This document shows positions 1 to 10,494 of a DNA stretch of 64,000 bases, piece after piece. Every line of letters starts with the position of its first letter. The first letter of the stretch is position 1. Under the pieces are notes generated by a model that was not told the origin of the DNA, did not search any database, and saw nothing but the letters and a program-made list of their open reading frames with translations. Both the position numbers and the translations under genes were made by a program. Source of the stretch: Closterium sp. Naga37s-1. Taxonomy: Eukaryota; Streptophyta; Zygnematophyceae; Desmidiales; Closteriaceae. The stretch spans positions 434,001 through 498,000 of the forward strand of contig CANJKZ010000011.1 of NCBI GenBank assembly GCA_947471745.1, written 5' to 3'.

Positions 1-1
1 G

Positions 2-1618
2 GCGGTTCCGTCCGGCTCTCTGTCAGGTCTTCACCTCCCCTCGTTCTCTACGAACTTGGTGAGTACCGCTGCCCTTCAGGATGCGATGGTCACTACCACC
101 ACTCCTGGGGGTCAACGTGTGTCGATCTGCACGTGCACGCGGACGGGACGTCACCTGGCTACGTTCACTCGTCGGCCAGGGTCGAGTCTGTACACACTGG
201 CTACCGAGCCTCCTCAGGTCGCTGCGTCTGCTCAGGTGTCCGCGTCAGGTCAGGTAGCCGCCTCTTGCTCGTGTCGCCTCCTGTCGCACCAGACTCTTCT
301 TTGGCACCACCGCCTGGGTCACCCCTCCCTGCCACGCCTTCGTGGCATGCACTCCCGTCTCCTTGTCTCTGGTCTCCCCAAGTCTCTGCGTCCCCTGCCG
401 CCCTCGCCTGCCCCGCCTTGTCTTCCTTGCGTCGAGGGACGGCAGCACGCCGCTCCTCACGCCTCCTCGTTTCCCCCGACGACTGCTCCCCTGCAGACCC
501 TCCACATGGACGTGTGGGGCCCAGCCCGCGTCAGTGGACAGGGCCGCGAGCGCTACTTTCTGCTGGTAGTTGACGACTACACGCGATACACCACAGTCTT
601 CCCGTTGCGCAGCAAGGGTGAAGTCTCTGCTGTCTTGATCCCTTGGATCCGCACAGTCCGTCTCCAGCTGCGAGAGCGTTTTGGCCAGGACCTTCCTGTC
701 CTGCGTCTGCACTCTAACAGAGGTGGTGAGTTCTCCTCCGACCTCTTGCGGGACTTTTGTCGTGGGGAGGGCATCACCCAGTCGTTCACGCTTCCGGACT
801 CCCCTCAGCAAAATGGGATTGCTGAGCGCCGCATTGGCTTAGTCATGGAAGTCGCTCGTACCTCCATGATTCATGCGGCCGCTCCCCATTTTCTGTGGCC
901 GTTTGCGGTCTGGTACGCTGCGCATCAGCTCAACCTTTGGCCCCGTATCTCCTTGACGGAGACCTCGCCCACACTGCGTTGGACGGGGAAGGTTGGCGAT
1001 GCGTCGGTGTTCCGGGTCTGGGGTTCTCGTGCCTTTGTTTGCGATACGTCCGCGGACAAGCTCTCCGCCCGCGCTATTCCCTGCGTCTTCCTTGGCTTTG
1101 TCCCTGATGCGCCTGGCTGGCAATTTTACCACCCCACCTCGCGCCGTGTCCTCCCTTCTCAGGACGTCACGTTCGACGAGTCGGTTCCCTTCTACCGTCT
1201 CTTCCCCTACCGCTCTGCCCCTTCCCCGCCCCCGCCGCTCTTCCTTGCTCCCGGTCCGCCTCCGATAGACCCCCTCCCGCCCCAGGGTCCTGCTCCCTCG
1301 GGAGTGTCTCAGGTAGACCCTCTCCCTGGTACTGCGCCTATTCAGGTAGCTGTCGTCTCAGGTGCTGCTCCAGGTGCTGCGTCTGGGGGTGCGGAGCCGG
1401 GGGGTGCGGGATCTGAGGGTGCTGGGTCTGGGGGTGCTGAGCCTGAGGGTGTTGAGCCTGGGGGTGCTGAGTCGGAGGGTGCGGAGCCTGAGGGTGCTGC
1501 GTCGAATGGTGCGGAGTCTGGGGTTGCTGAGCCTCGGGGTGCTGCTTCGTCTGGAGGTCCTGCTGGTGCTTCACCGCGACTGTCCTCGCAGCAGCTGCGT
1601 GAGTGGCTTGTTCAGTGA
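2..1618 (+). pseudogene. Copia-S integrase part of pol (S1), truncated by window and by a stop
   Basis: The frame is open from base 2. It holds the pre-integrase zinc-binding region (WHHRLGHPSL near 302-331, then a CLPC pair near 418-429), the start of the integrase core (MDVWGP near 507-524, VVDDYTRYT near 569-595) and the LHSxRGGEF block near 708-734. The residue before RGGEF is Asn (aac, 715-717), where the other plus-strand copies have Asp. This is the second acid of the DDE triad, so the strand-transfer site should be dead. The conserved glutamate context QQNGIAERRIG follows near 805-837. The frame ends at TGA 1616-1618 after the EW motif that in sister copies continues as EWFARHTR. Nothing suggests a host function. 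Confidence 0.9.
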
Positions 1619-1830
1619 GCACACCGTCGGAGTGGGGCTCCCGGAGCTGGCGAGCCTGGAGACGCTGGAGCTGGAGGTGCTGCTGTTACTAATGGAGCTG
1701 GAGACCCTACGGAGCCTGGAGCAGCTGGCGCGGAGGCGCTGGAGCAGGTGTAGCTGGAGTTGGAGGCCCTGGCGCAGGAGGCGCTGGAGGTGCAGGAGCT
1801 GGAGCTGTTGACCCTGGTGCTGGAGGCACT
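1366..1830 (+). repeat. Repeat-coded linker between integrase and reverse transcriptase (S1)
   Basis: A degenerate 15-bp minisatellite (ggtgctgagcctgag type) encodes a string of Gly-Ala-Glu-Pro/Ser-Gly pentapeptides up to about 1560. After the stop, a second ggagctggaggtgct-type array runs to about 1830. Equivalent arrays of different length sit at the same place in S5, S7 and S8. Confidence 0.85.
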
Positions 1831-4089
1831 GTGCGGCCGCGCCCGTACTTCGTTCCCCTGCTTCAGCAGGTTCTTGGTGTCCCGTCTTCTACTGGTCTTC
1901 CTCCTCCCTTCCTGTGTCCACCGCCTGACCAGTCGCAGCCGCCGTTACAGCCTGCCTCCCCACTGCCTATTCCCTCTCCTTACACTGAGCAGTCCGGAGG
2001 TCTTACAGAGCGTCGTGAGCCTGCGTCTCGTCTTGTCTCGCCTGTTCGCACTGCTCCTCGTGCTCCTCGTCTGCGTCCTCCTCCTGTCCCAGGCACACAC
2101 ACCATGGCACTCCGTCCTTCCTCTGTTCCACTGCGTGTTCCTCTACCTGCTCCTCCTGAGTCCTCTCTTCCTGCGGTCCCTGACCCTGAGTCTGACCGAG
2201 CGCGTGCTGCCAGTCCCACTGTCGCTCGTCTCCTTGCCACTGCTGTCACTGACCCGTCCTTTGAGTCTGCTGCTGCTTCTGCTCTCGTTGCTGAGCTACT
2301 TGACTTTGCTGCTGCCTGCCGTCTCGACTACGCCTCTGCTCTAGTTGCTGAGTCTGTACCTGCCAGTCCTCCGTCCGTCGAGGGTGAGTGTGCTCTTGGC
2401 ACGGACGTCCTTGAGGACAGGCAGGAGGACTTTGAGTGTCTTGCAGCTGCTGTACCTCGTTTCGCCTCCTTGCTGCTTGCCCCTGAGGGAGACCCGGATG
2501 CTCCAGACATCCCGACCCCGCGCTCTTACGCAGAGGCGATTACGGGTCCTTACTCCTCTCAGTGGCAGGCAGCAATGGATGCCGAGATGGCATCCTGGAA
2601 GTCCACAGGCACTTACGTCGACGAGGTTCCCCCACCTGGGGTGAACATAGTCGATGGCATGTGGATCTTCAGGGTGAAGTGGCCGCCGGGTTCTCCCCCT
2701 GCCTTCAAGGCGCGCTACGTTGCTCGAGGTTTCAGTCAGCGACAGGGAGTTGACTACTTCCAGACCTTCTCCCCCACCCCGAAGATGACTACTCTTTGGG
2801 TGTTGCTGCACGTAGCTGCTCAGCGTGACTACGAGTTACACTCCCTGGACTTCAGTACTGCTTTCCTGCAGGGCAGCCTGCACGAGGAGATCTGGCTGCG
2901 CCGACCACCTGGTTTCACTGGGTCTTTTCCTACAGGTACCCAGTGGAGCCTCCGCCGGCCAGTCTACGGTCTCCGCCAGGCGCCTCGCGAGTGGCACGAC
3001 ACACTCAGGACTACACTTGCGGCTCTTGGGTTTGTTCCTTCTACAGCAGACCCGTCGCTGTTTCTACGCACCGACACCTCGCTGCCGCTCTTCTACGTCC
3101 TAGTGTACGTCGACGACCTCGTCTTTGCCACGGCTGACACTGAGGCACTGACCCTAGTGAAGTCGGAGCTGCAGAAGAGACATACCTGCACTGACCTGGG
3201 TGAACTGCGTAGCTACCTTGGCCTGCAGATCACCCGGGACAGAGCACAGCGCACCATCACACTGACTCAGTCACACATGGTGCACCAGGTCCTTTAGCGC
3301 TTCGGCTTCCAGTACTCCTCGCCACAGCTCACTCCTCTCTCTACCAGCCACTCGCTCTCAGCTCCACCTTCGGACGAGTCCGTAGAGCCGAGTGGTCCGT
3401 ACCCAGAGCTTGTGGGTTGCCTCATGTACCTGATGACTTGCACACGACCTGACCTCGCGTACACTCTCAGCCTTCTGGCTCGCTAAGTGGCTCCCGGTAG
3501 GCACCGAAAGGTGCACTGGGATGCTGCGAAGAGGGTACTGTGTTACCTGTGCAGTACGTCAGGCATGGGGCTTGTGCTTGGAGGACGGGGTCCTGTTGTC
3601 CTCACTGGTCACGCAGACGCCTCCTGGGTTGACGACTCAGCTACGCAGCGGTTGTCGCAGGGTTACACCTTCAGCCTTGGGTCCGACTCAGTTTCTTGGC
3701 GGTCTACCCGCTCGTCTTCAGTTCTCAGCTCCAGCTGTGAGGCTGAGATCTACGCCGGAGCCATGGCTGCTCAGGAGCTACGCTGGCTCACCTACTTGCT
3801 GACCGACCTGGGAGAGCAGCCTCGTTCGCCTCCAGTCTTGTACGTAGACAACAAGGCCATGATTGCCTTATGTCAGGAGCATAGACTGGAGCACAGAACG
3901 AAGCACATCGCTCTGCGATACTTCCTTGCTTGAGAGTTGCAGCAGCGTGGTCAGCGTCGTCTAGCGTACGTGGCCACTCGGGCCAACACTGCTGATGTCT
4001 TCACCAAGGCACTTCCGCCTGGTGACCATCAGCGCTTTGTTACTGTGTTAAGCCTTGTTCCTACTTTGCCTCACTTACTTACTGCCTGA
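1831..4089 (+). pseudogene. Copia-S reverse transcriptase-RNase H (S1), three in-frame stops
   Basis: One continuous frame carries the copia RT: SQWQAAMDAEMASWKSTGTY near 2560-2619, FKARYVARGFSQRQG, LHSLDFSTAFLQG, and YVDDLVFA near 3107. RNase H follows (TGHADASW near 3608, CEAEIYAGAMAAQE near 3738, YVDNKAM near 3842, EHRTKHIALRYF). It is broken by TAG 3295-3297 (CAG in sister S3), TAA 3484-3486 (TAC in S3) and TGA 3931-3933 (CGA in S3). The original stop is TGA 4087-4089. No indels are visible, so decay here is by point mutation. Confidence 0.93.
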
Positions 4090-4332
4090 CTCTGCCTGTA
4101 CTGTGATCTATCTATATACCTGCATGCTTGCACTTGTTAGGGTATGATCACTGTATTGTTTGTTCTCTTTATATAACTTTGCATGTGAACTGGCCTTGTG
4201 GCCCTTTGCTTGTGCTCGGACTGTGTGGTGACTTTGTGATCCACCCTGAGCTTGCTTTGCTTTGCTTCTTCTCTTGACTGGTCTTGTGACCATTGCTTGT
4301 TCTGGCTTTCCCCCACTTCGCCTATGGGGGTG

Positions 4333-4492
4333 TGTCAAACATATATGCTTAGTTATATCTAGGCTTAGTTTATGTGTTTAAAGTTGTCTAAGCTATAGTG
4401 GGTTTAGCCTTAGGGGGTACAGATTTCTCTCGACATTCTACTTGTACCCCTTCCCTTTTCTTAGTCAATCATTCTCGCCTACAATTCTAACA
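4333..4492 (+). repeat. 3' LTR of S1 (160 bp)
   Basis: Starts tgtcaaacatatatgc and ends attctaaca (TG...CA). It lies directly after the purine-rich tatgggggtg tract. Its near twin is the S3 LTR at 8065-8224, also 160 bp. The other family members have 130-132 bp LTRs, so S1 and S3 form a subgroup. Confidence 0.9.
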
Positions 4493-4712
4493 GGCGGTTG
4501 CCTAGCATGCACGGCAACGTTGAGGCGCTGCTACCGTGCACTGCTGTGTGTAGTGTTTCGTGTCTGCCAAATGCAGCAATGTGGGAACTGGTGGACACCT
4601 TGATGGGTTGGCAAAAGATACCAAAACGACCAATCATCACGCAAGCTGGTGCTTACAAGGCGAATACCGCGCCGCAAGGCGGCGTCGCTCTAAAAATATT
4701 GACTGTTGTCCC
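4493..4712. other. Unassigned spacer between S1 and S2
   Basis: 220 bp between the outer LTR ends of two oppositely oriented copies. It matches no other part of the window that I could see and holds only short open frames. It is probably a remnant of the sequence into which the elements inserted. Confidence 0.5.
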
Positions 4713-4842
4713 TGTGAGAATTGTACGAGGAATGATGTGAAGTAGAAAGAAGATGGGTACAAGTATGAAAACCTAGAAGAGCTGTACCCCACAATGTCTA
4801 CCCCACTACAGCCTACACAGGCTATATCATATATGTTTGACA
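4713..4842 (-). repeat. 3' LTR of S2 (130 bp)
   Basis: On the plus strand it reads tgtgagaattgtacg ... tatatgtttgaca, the reverse complement of the family LTR. The cacccccataggcaaagtgg tract beside it is the reversed polypurine tract and hairpin. Confidence 0.85.
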
Positions 4843-5075
4843 CACCCCCATAGGCAAAGTGGGGGAGAACAAGAGGCCACAAGACCAGTCAAGCAAAGCA
4901 AAGCAAACTCAGGGTGGATCACAACGTAACCACACATTCTGAGCACAAGCCCAAGGCCACAAGGCCAGTTCACATGCAGAGTTATATATCAAGGTGAACA
5001 AGCAAGACAGTGATCTCAACCTAGCAAGGGTAAGCATGCAGGTGCAGGTATATATAGATTATAGTACAAGCAAAG

Positions 5076-6911
5076 TCAAGAAGTGAGCAAGTGAGGCCAA
5101 GTAGGCACAAGACCTAGCATAGTACAAAAGCGCTGATGATCACAAGGCTGAAGTGCCTTGGTAAAGATATAAGCAGTGTTGGCCCAAGTGGCCACGTAAG
5201 CAAGACGAAGCTGACCACGCTGCTGCAACTCTCGAGCAAAGAAGTAGCGTAGAGCAATGTGCTTCGTTATGTGCTCCAGTCTGTGCTCCTGACACAAGGC
5301 CAGCATGGCCTTGTTGTCGACGTACAGAACTGGAGGAGAACGAGGCGCCTCCCCCAAGTCGGTCAGTAGGTAGGTGAACCAGCGTAACTCCTGTGCAGCC
5401 ATGGCCCCAACGTAGATCTCAGCCTCACAACTGGAGCTGAGAACAGAAGACGAGCGGGTAGACCGCCACGAAACAGAGACGGAACCAAGGCTGAAGGTGT
5501 AACCCTGTGACGACCGCTGCGTAGCCAAGTCGTCAACCCAAGAAGCGTCTGCGTGACCAGTGAGGACAACTCGAGCCCGTCCTCCAAGCACGAGCCCCAT
5601 GCCCGACGTACTGCACAGGTAGCGCAACACCCTCTTAGCTGCATCCATGTGCTCTGGTCGGTGTCTCCGAGGAGCAACATAGCGTGCCAAGATGCTAAGA
5701 GGGTATGCCAGGTCAGGTCAAGTGCAGTTCATCAGGTACATGAGGCAGCCGACAAGCTCTGGGTACGGGCCACTTGGCTCTACGGACTCATCCAAAGGTA
5801 GAGCTGAGAGCGAGTGGCGAGTAGACAGAGGAGTGGCCTGAGGCGAGGAGTACGTGAAGTTGAGGCGCTGAAGAACCTGCTGCACCATGTGTGACTGAGG
5901 CAAGGTAATGGTGCGGCGTGCTCTGTCCCGGGTGATCTGCAAGCCAAGATAGCTGCGCAGCTCACCCAGGTCTGTGCACGTGTGTCTCTTCTGCAGCTCC
6001 GACTTCATGTGGGCCAGTCCAGCAGTATCAGCAGTAGCAAAGACCAAGTCATCGACGTACACGAGGATGTAGAACGGCGGCAGAGTAGTGTCGGTGCGGA
6101 GAAACAGCGACGGGTCAGCAGTGGAAGGAGCAAACCCAAGAGCCGCAAGCGTAGTCCTCAGGTCGTCGTGCCACTCATGGGGCGCCTGGCGGAGACCGTA
6201 GACTGGCCGCCGGAGGCTCCACTGGGTAGTAGGAGGAAACGATCCAGTGAAGCCAGGTGGGCGGCGCAGCCAAATCTCCTCGTGCAGGCTGCCCTGTAGG
6301 AAGGCTGTGCTGAAGTCAAGAGAGTGCAGCTCGTAGTCACGCTGAGCAGCGACGTGCAGCAGTACCCGAAGAGTGGTCATCTTTGGGCTGGGAGAGAAGG
6401 TCTGAAAGTAGTAAACTCCCTGCCGCTGACTGAAGCCTCGAGCCACGTAACGAGCCTTGAAGACAGGCGGAGAACGCGGCGGCCGCTTCACCCTGAAAAT
6501 CCACATGCCATCGACAATGTTCGCCCCAGGTGGGGGAACCTCGTCGACGTAGGTGCCTGTGGACTTCCAGGAAGCCATCTCTGCGTCCACGGCTGTCTGC
6601 CACTGAGAGGAGTAGGGACCCTCTTTCGCCTCTGCGTAAGAGCGCAGGGTTGGGATGTCTGGTGCATCCGGGTCTCCCTCAGGGGCAAGCAGCATGGACA
6701 CAAGATGAGGTAAAGCAGCAGCAAAACACTGGAACTCCTCCTGCCTGTCCTCCAGGACGTCCGTGCTAAGAGCACACTCACCCCTGACGGACGGAGGACT
6801 GACAGACGCAGACTCGGCAACAAGACTAGTGGCATAGTCTAGACGACAGTGAGCAGCAAAGTCGACAAGCTCAGCAACTAAGGCAGACGCAGCAGTGGAC
6901 TCAAAGGAAGG
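5076..6911 (-). pseudogene. Copia-S RT-RNase H (S2), one in-frame stop
   Basis: Minus-strand frame with RT blocks KSTGTYVDEVPPPG, FKARYVARGFSQRQG, LHSLDFSTAFLQG and YVDDLVFATAD, then RNase H blocks TGHADASWVDD, CEAEIYVGAMAAQE and YVDNKAM. It is continuous apart from one TGA at 5718-5720, which replaces an Arg codon (CGA) found in sister copies between YLMNCT and PDLAYPLS. The 5' end is cut by the junction at about 6911. The first residues of any longer reading through the junction would come from LTR sequence and are not real. Confidence 0.9.
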
Positions 6912-6979
6912 GTGCAGAAATCCGTCTGTGCTCTCTATCTTTCGTTTTAGGCACATTCAAGGCTATTGTGACTATAACA
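6912..6979 (-). repeat. 68-bp fragment of a Copia-C LTR
   Basis: Reverse complement of the first 68 bp of the LTR found complete at 47914-48732 and 53578-54396. It ends exactly at the LTR terminus (reverse of tgttatagtc). It is wedged between S2 (minus) and S3 (plus). Confidence 0.88.
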
Positions 6980-6980
6980 C

Positions 6981-7829
6981 AGAGCATGGCGCACCATCAC
7001 CCTGACTCAGTCACACATGGTGCACCAGGTCCTTCAGCGCCTCGGTTTCCAGTTCTCCTCGCCACAGCTCACTCCTCTGTCTACCAGCCACTCGCTCTCA
7101 GCTCCACCTTCGGACGAGTCCGTAGAGCCGAGTGGCCCGTACCCAGAGCTTGTGGGTTGCCTCATGTACCTGATGACTTGCACTCGACCTGACCTCGCGT
7201 ACCCTCTCAGCCTTCTGGCTCGCTACGTGGCTCCCGGTAGGCACCGAAAGGTGCACTGGGATGCTGCGAAGAGGGTACTGCGTTACCTGTGCAGTACGTC
7301 GGGCATGGGACTTGTGCTTGGAGGACGGGGTCCTGTTGTCCTCACTGGTCACGCAGACGCCTCCTGGGTTGACGACTCAGCTACGCAGCGGTCGTCGCAG
7401 GGTTACACCTTCAGCCTTGGGTCCGGCTCGGTTTCTTGGCGGTCTACCCGCTCGTCTTCAGTTCTCAGCTCCAGCTGTGAGGCTGAGATCTGCGCCGGAG
7501 CCATGGCTGCTCAGGAGCTACGCTGGCTCACCTACTTGCTGACCGACTTGGGAGAGCAGCCTCGTTCGCCTCCAGTCCTGTACGTAGACAACAAGGCCAT
7601 GATAGCCTTGTGTCAGGAGCACAGACTGGAGCACAGAACGAAGCACATCGCTCTGCGATACTTCCTTGCTCGAGAGTTGCAGCAGCGTGGTCAGCTTCGT
7701 CTAGCGTACGTGGCCACTCGGGCCAACATTGCTGATGTCTTCACCAAGGCACTTCCGCCTGGTGACCATCAGCGCTTTGTTACTGTGTTAGGCCTTGTGC
7801 CTACTTTGCCTCACTTACTTACTGCCTGA
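6981..7829 (+). CDS. Copia-S RT end plus RNase H (S3), 5' truncated, frame intact
   Basis: The frame is open from the junction to TGA 7827-7829. It covers the RT tail (TQSHMVHQVLQRLGF), the connecting segment (YPELVGCLMYLMTCTRPDLAYPLS) and the complete RNase H: TGHADASWVDD, SCEAEICAGAMAAQE, YVDNKAMIALCQEH, HRTKHIALRYFLARELQQRG, and the tail ANIADVFTKALPPGDHQRF. With no promoter, start or upstream domains it is a fragment, not a working gene. Its clean frame makes it the reference for reading the stops in S1 and S2. Confidence 0.85.
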   Translation, partial: RAWRTITLTQSHMVHQVLQRLGFQFSSPQLTPLSTSHSLSAPPSDESVEPSGPYPELVGCLMYLMTCTRPDLAYPLSLLARYVAPGRHRKVHWDAAKRVLRYLCSTSGMGLVLGGRGPVVLTGHADASWVDDSATQRSSQGYTFSLGSGSVSWRSTRSSSVLSSSCEAEICAGAMAAQELRWLTYLLTDLGEQPRSPPVLYVDNKAMIALCQEHRLEHRTKHIALRYFLARELQQRGQLRLAYVATRANIADVFTKALPPGDHQRFVTVLGLVPTLPHLLTA

Positions 7830-8064
7830 CTCTGCCTGTACTGTGATCTATCTATATACCTACATGCTTGCACTTGTTAGGGTATGATCACTATATTGTT
7901 TGTTCTCTGTATATAATTCTGCATGTGAACTGGCCTTGTGGCCCTTTGCTTGTGCTCAGACTGTGTGGTGACTTTGTGATCCACCCTGAGCTTGCTTTGC
8001 TTTTCTTGACTGGTCTTGTGACCATTACTTGTTCTGGCTATCCCCCACTTCGCCTATGGGGGTA

Positions 8065-8224
8065 TGTCAAACATATATGCTTAGTTCTATCTAGGCTTAG
8101 TTCATGTGTTTACATTTGTCTAGGCTATAGTGGGTTTAGCCTTAGGGGGTACAGAATTCCCTCGACATTCTACTTGTACCCTTCCTTGCTTCCTAGTCAT
8201 GCATTCTCACCTAAGATTCTAACA
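8065..8224 (+). repeat. 3' LTR of S3 (160 bp)
   Basis: Starts tgtcaaacatatatgc and ends agattctaaca. The hairpin-forming cccccacttcgcctatgggggt stretch, here with 22 bases at 8043-8064, lies just before it. Confidence 0.88.
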
Positions 8225-10120
8225 TTTCTCCCCTCACCTCCTGAGTCGTCTCTCACCGTTTCCTCTCACCCTATCACTGACTAATACCGTGCTGCTCGCC
8301 CTGTTGTCTCCCGTGTTCTCGCCTCTCTTGTCACCGACCCTCGTGCCTCTCCGTCGTCTGTCTCAGCTCTTACTGCCGCCGTCGCTGACTTTGCTTCCAC
8401 CCGCTGTCTTGACTATGCCACACGTGTGGTGGCTGCTCCACCTCCCCGTCCTCTGTCCGTCAGGGGTGAGTCTGCCCTTTGCTGTGACGTCCTAGAGGAC
8501 AGGCAGTTTGAGCTGGAGTTCTTAGCAGCCGCTTCCCCCTCTCTCTGCGCCATGCTGCTTTCCCTTGAGGGAGACCCCGACACCCTTGACATACCGACAC
8601 CTCGTACGTACCGTGAGGCAGTGTCAGGGAAGTGGGCCTCTCAGTGGAAAGCGGCTATCGATGCAGAGTTAGCGTCTTGGAGATCCACATGCACGTACGT
8701 CGACGCAGTTCCCCCTCCCAGGGCAAACGTTGTCGATGGCATGTGGCTCTTCAAGGTGAAGTGGCCGCCTGGTTCACCGCCTGTGTTCAAGGCGCGCTAC
8801 GTGACTTCTTCCAGACCTTCGTCCCGAACCCAAAGATGACTACTCTTCGGGTGTTACTGCACGTAGCAGCACATCGAGACTACGAGCTGCACTCCCTTGA
8901 CTTCTCCACTGCGTTTCTCGAGGGCTGCCTCCACGAGGAGATCTGGCTGCGCCATCCTCCTGGCTTCACTGACACCTTCCCACCTGGGACCTAGTGGAGC
9001 CTGCGGCGGCCAGTCTACGGTCTCCGCCAGTAAGTGGCACGACACTCTTCGCTCCACGCTTCGTGACCTTGGGTTTCGTCTTTCCTCTGCCGACCCGTAG
9101 CTGTTTGTTGGCACTGGTTCCACTCCTTTCTTTATACTAGTGTACGTCGACTACTTGGTCTTTGCTAGAGCAGACAGGGCAGCTTTGACTGAGGTGAAAT
9201 CCGAACTGCAGAAGAGACACAAGTGCACTGACCTCGGTGAACTGCAGCGCTACCTTGGCCTGCAGATCACCAGGGACAGAGCCGCTCGCACCATCACACA
9301 GACTTAGTCACACATGGTGCAGCAGGTCCTTCGTTGGTTCGGGTTTCAGTTCTCCACCACACAGCCCACTCCTCTTGCCGTTGACCACCGACTCATTGGC
9401 CCTTTTCCCGACGAGCCCTTTGAGTCTAGTGGCCCCTACGCAGAGCTTGTGGGCTACCTCATGTATCTGATGACTTGTACTCGGCCGGACCTCGCCTTTC
9501 CCCTCAGCGTCCTCTCTCGCTTTGTTGCGATTGGGAGACACCGTCCAATTCATTGGACAGTGGCTGTGAGGGTGGCGAAGTACGTGGCGACTACATCCGG
9601 CATGGGGCTTGTGCTTGGAGGGACACAGCCAGTTGTGTTGACCGGTCACTGCGACTCTTCCTACGCTGATGACGTGGAGACTCAGTGCTCAACTCAAGGT
9701 TACTGCTTCAGTCTGGGTGCTGGTGCTGTGTCGTGGAGGTCTACACGGTCGTCGTCTGTGGCTTCGTCCAGTGCAGAGGCAGAGATTTACACTGGTGCCA
9801 TGGCGGCACAGGAGCTTTGTTGGTTGACCTTCTTGCTCGCCGACCTTGGTGAGCGGCCTCGCTCTGCACCGACCTTGTACGCTGACAACAAGGCCATGAT
9901 CCTCCAGTGTGGAGTGCCAAGACTGGAGAGCAGAGTGAAGCATATTGACGTGAGGTACTTCCTCCTGTGAGAGTTGCAGCGATGCGGCCAGGCACGCTTG
10001 GACTTTCTGGCCTCAGAGGCCAACACTGCCGACGTCTTCACCAAGGCCTTGGCGCCTGGTGACCACCACAGGTTCTGTGTGCAGTTGGGGCTTGTTGAGG
10101 TAGGCCCTCGGTTGCTGTAG
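8225..10120 (+). pseudogene. Diverged Copia-S RT-RNase H (S4), heavily damaged
   Basis: RT similarity starts with the acidic pre-RT segment (CCDVLEDRQFELEFLAAA near 8482) and continues through KAAIDAELASWRSTCTYVDA. A roughly 33-bp deletion near 8800 removes most of the ARGFSQRQGV block. Further damage is a TAG at 8992-8994, a small deletion near 9030, a TAG within 9098-9101, a YVDYL version of the YVDDL site near 9142 (second catalytic Asp replaced by Tyr) and a TAG near 9305. RNase H (TGHCDSSYADD, SAEAEIYTGAMAAQE, YADNKAMI) is readable from 9314, with a TGA at 9968-9970, to the original TAG 10118-10120. Its divergence marks it as the oldest copia layer here. Confidence 0.82.
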
Positions 10121-10310
10121 ACTTGGTGTTTGCTCTGCTTGTTGTGCTTTGATATATATCCTAGTGAACTCTTGAACTGGCCTTGTGGCCGCTTGCTTGT
10201 GCTCGGAATTTGTGTGGTGTCCTTGAGATCCACCCTGAGCTTGCCTTGCTTCTTGTATTGACTGGTCTTGTGGCCGTTTGTTCACCCTGCTTGCTTTGAT
10301 GCCCCTCACT

Positions 10311-10441
10311 TGTCAACATGTTATATTGCTTACTTTGTATAGGCTATAGTGGGGTAGCCCATAAGGGGTACAACCCAATTAGGGTTAGTACTTGTACTTA
10401 GCTCTATCTCAATTCAATCATCCTCGTTCGTTACTTTGACA
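10311..10441 (+). repeat. 5' LTR of S5 (131 bp)
   Basis: tgtcaacatgttatattgc ... cgttactttgaca. It is followed at once by the primer-binding site, so it is a true 5' LTR. Confidence 0.92.
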
Positions 10442-10457
10442 TGGTTTCAGAGCAGGT
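10442..10457 (+). promoter_or_regulatory. Primer-binding site of S5
   Basis: tggtttcagagcaggt directly abuts the LTR end. It resembles the initiator-Met tRNA complement TGGTATCAGAGC with one changed base. Confidence 0.75.
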
Positions 10458-10494
10458 CCTTCGCTAGGACCGAATTTTTTTTTAGGGTCCACCA

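Larger units (their letters stand above)
1..4492 (+). mobile_element. Copia-S copy S1, 5' end outside window
   Basis: Ty1/copia element of the short-LTR family that fills this window. The window opens inside pol just upstream of the integrase zinc-binding region, then runs through integrase, a repeat-coded linker, reverse transcriptase, RNase H, a 243-bp 3' untranslated stretch and the 3' LTR. The order integrase then reverse transcriptase defines copia rather than gypsy. The 5' LTR and gag lie outside the window, so no target-site duplication can be tested. The copy is dead: four premature stops and a lost integrase aspartate. Confidence 0.93.
4713..6911 (-). mobile_element. Copia-S copy S2, 5' truncated
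   Basis: Minus-strand 3' half of a Copia-S element: 3' LTR, 3' untranslated stretch, RNase H and reverse transcriptase. It stops abruptly at about 6911 inside the region preceding RT, where a Copia-C LTR fragment begins. Gag, protease and integrase are absent. Confidence 0.88.
6980..8224 (+). mobile_element. Copia-S copy S3, 3' fragment
   Basis: Plus-strand remnant that begins abruptly inside the end of RT (cagagcatggcgcacc) and includes an undamaged RNase H end, the 3' untranslated stretch and the 3' LTR. It is closest to S1 in sequence and LTR length. Confidence 0.88.

Noticed and set aside
10311..10441. LTR shared by two tandem copia elements
   Set aside because: It looked like one LTR serving S4 and S5, but the tcact duplication and the S4 tail at 22354 show simple nesting.
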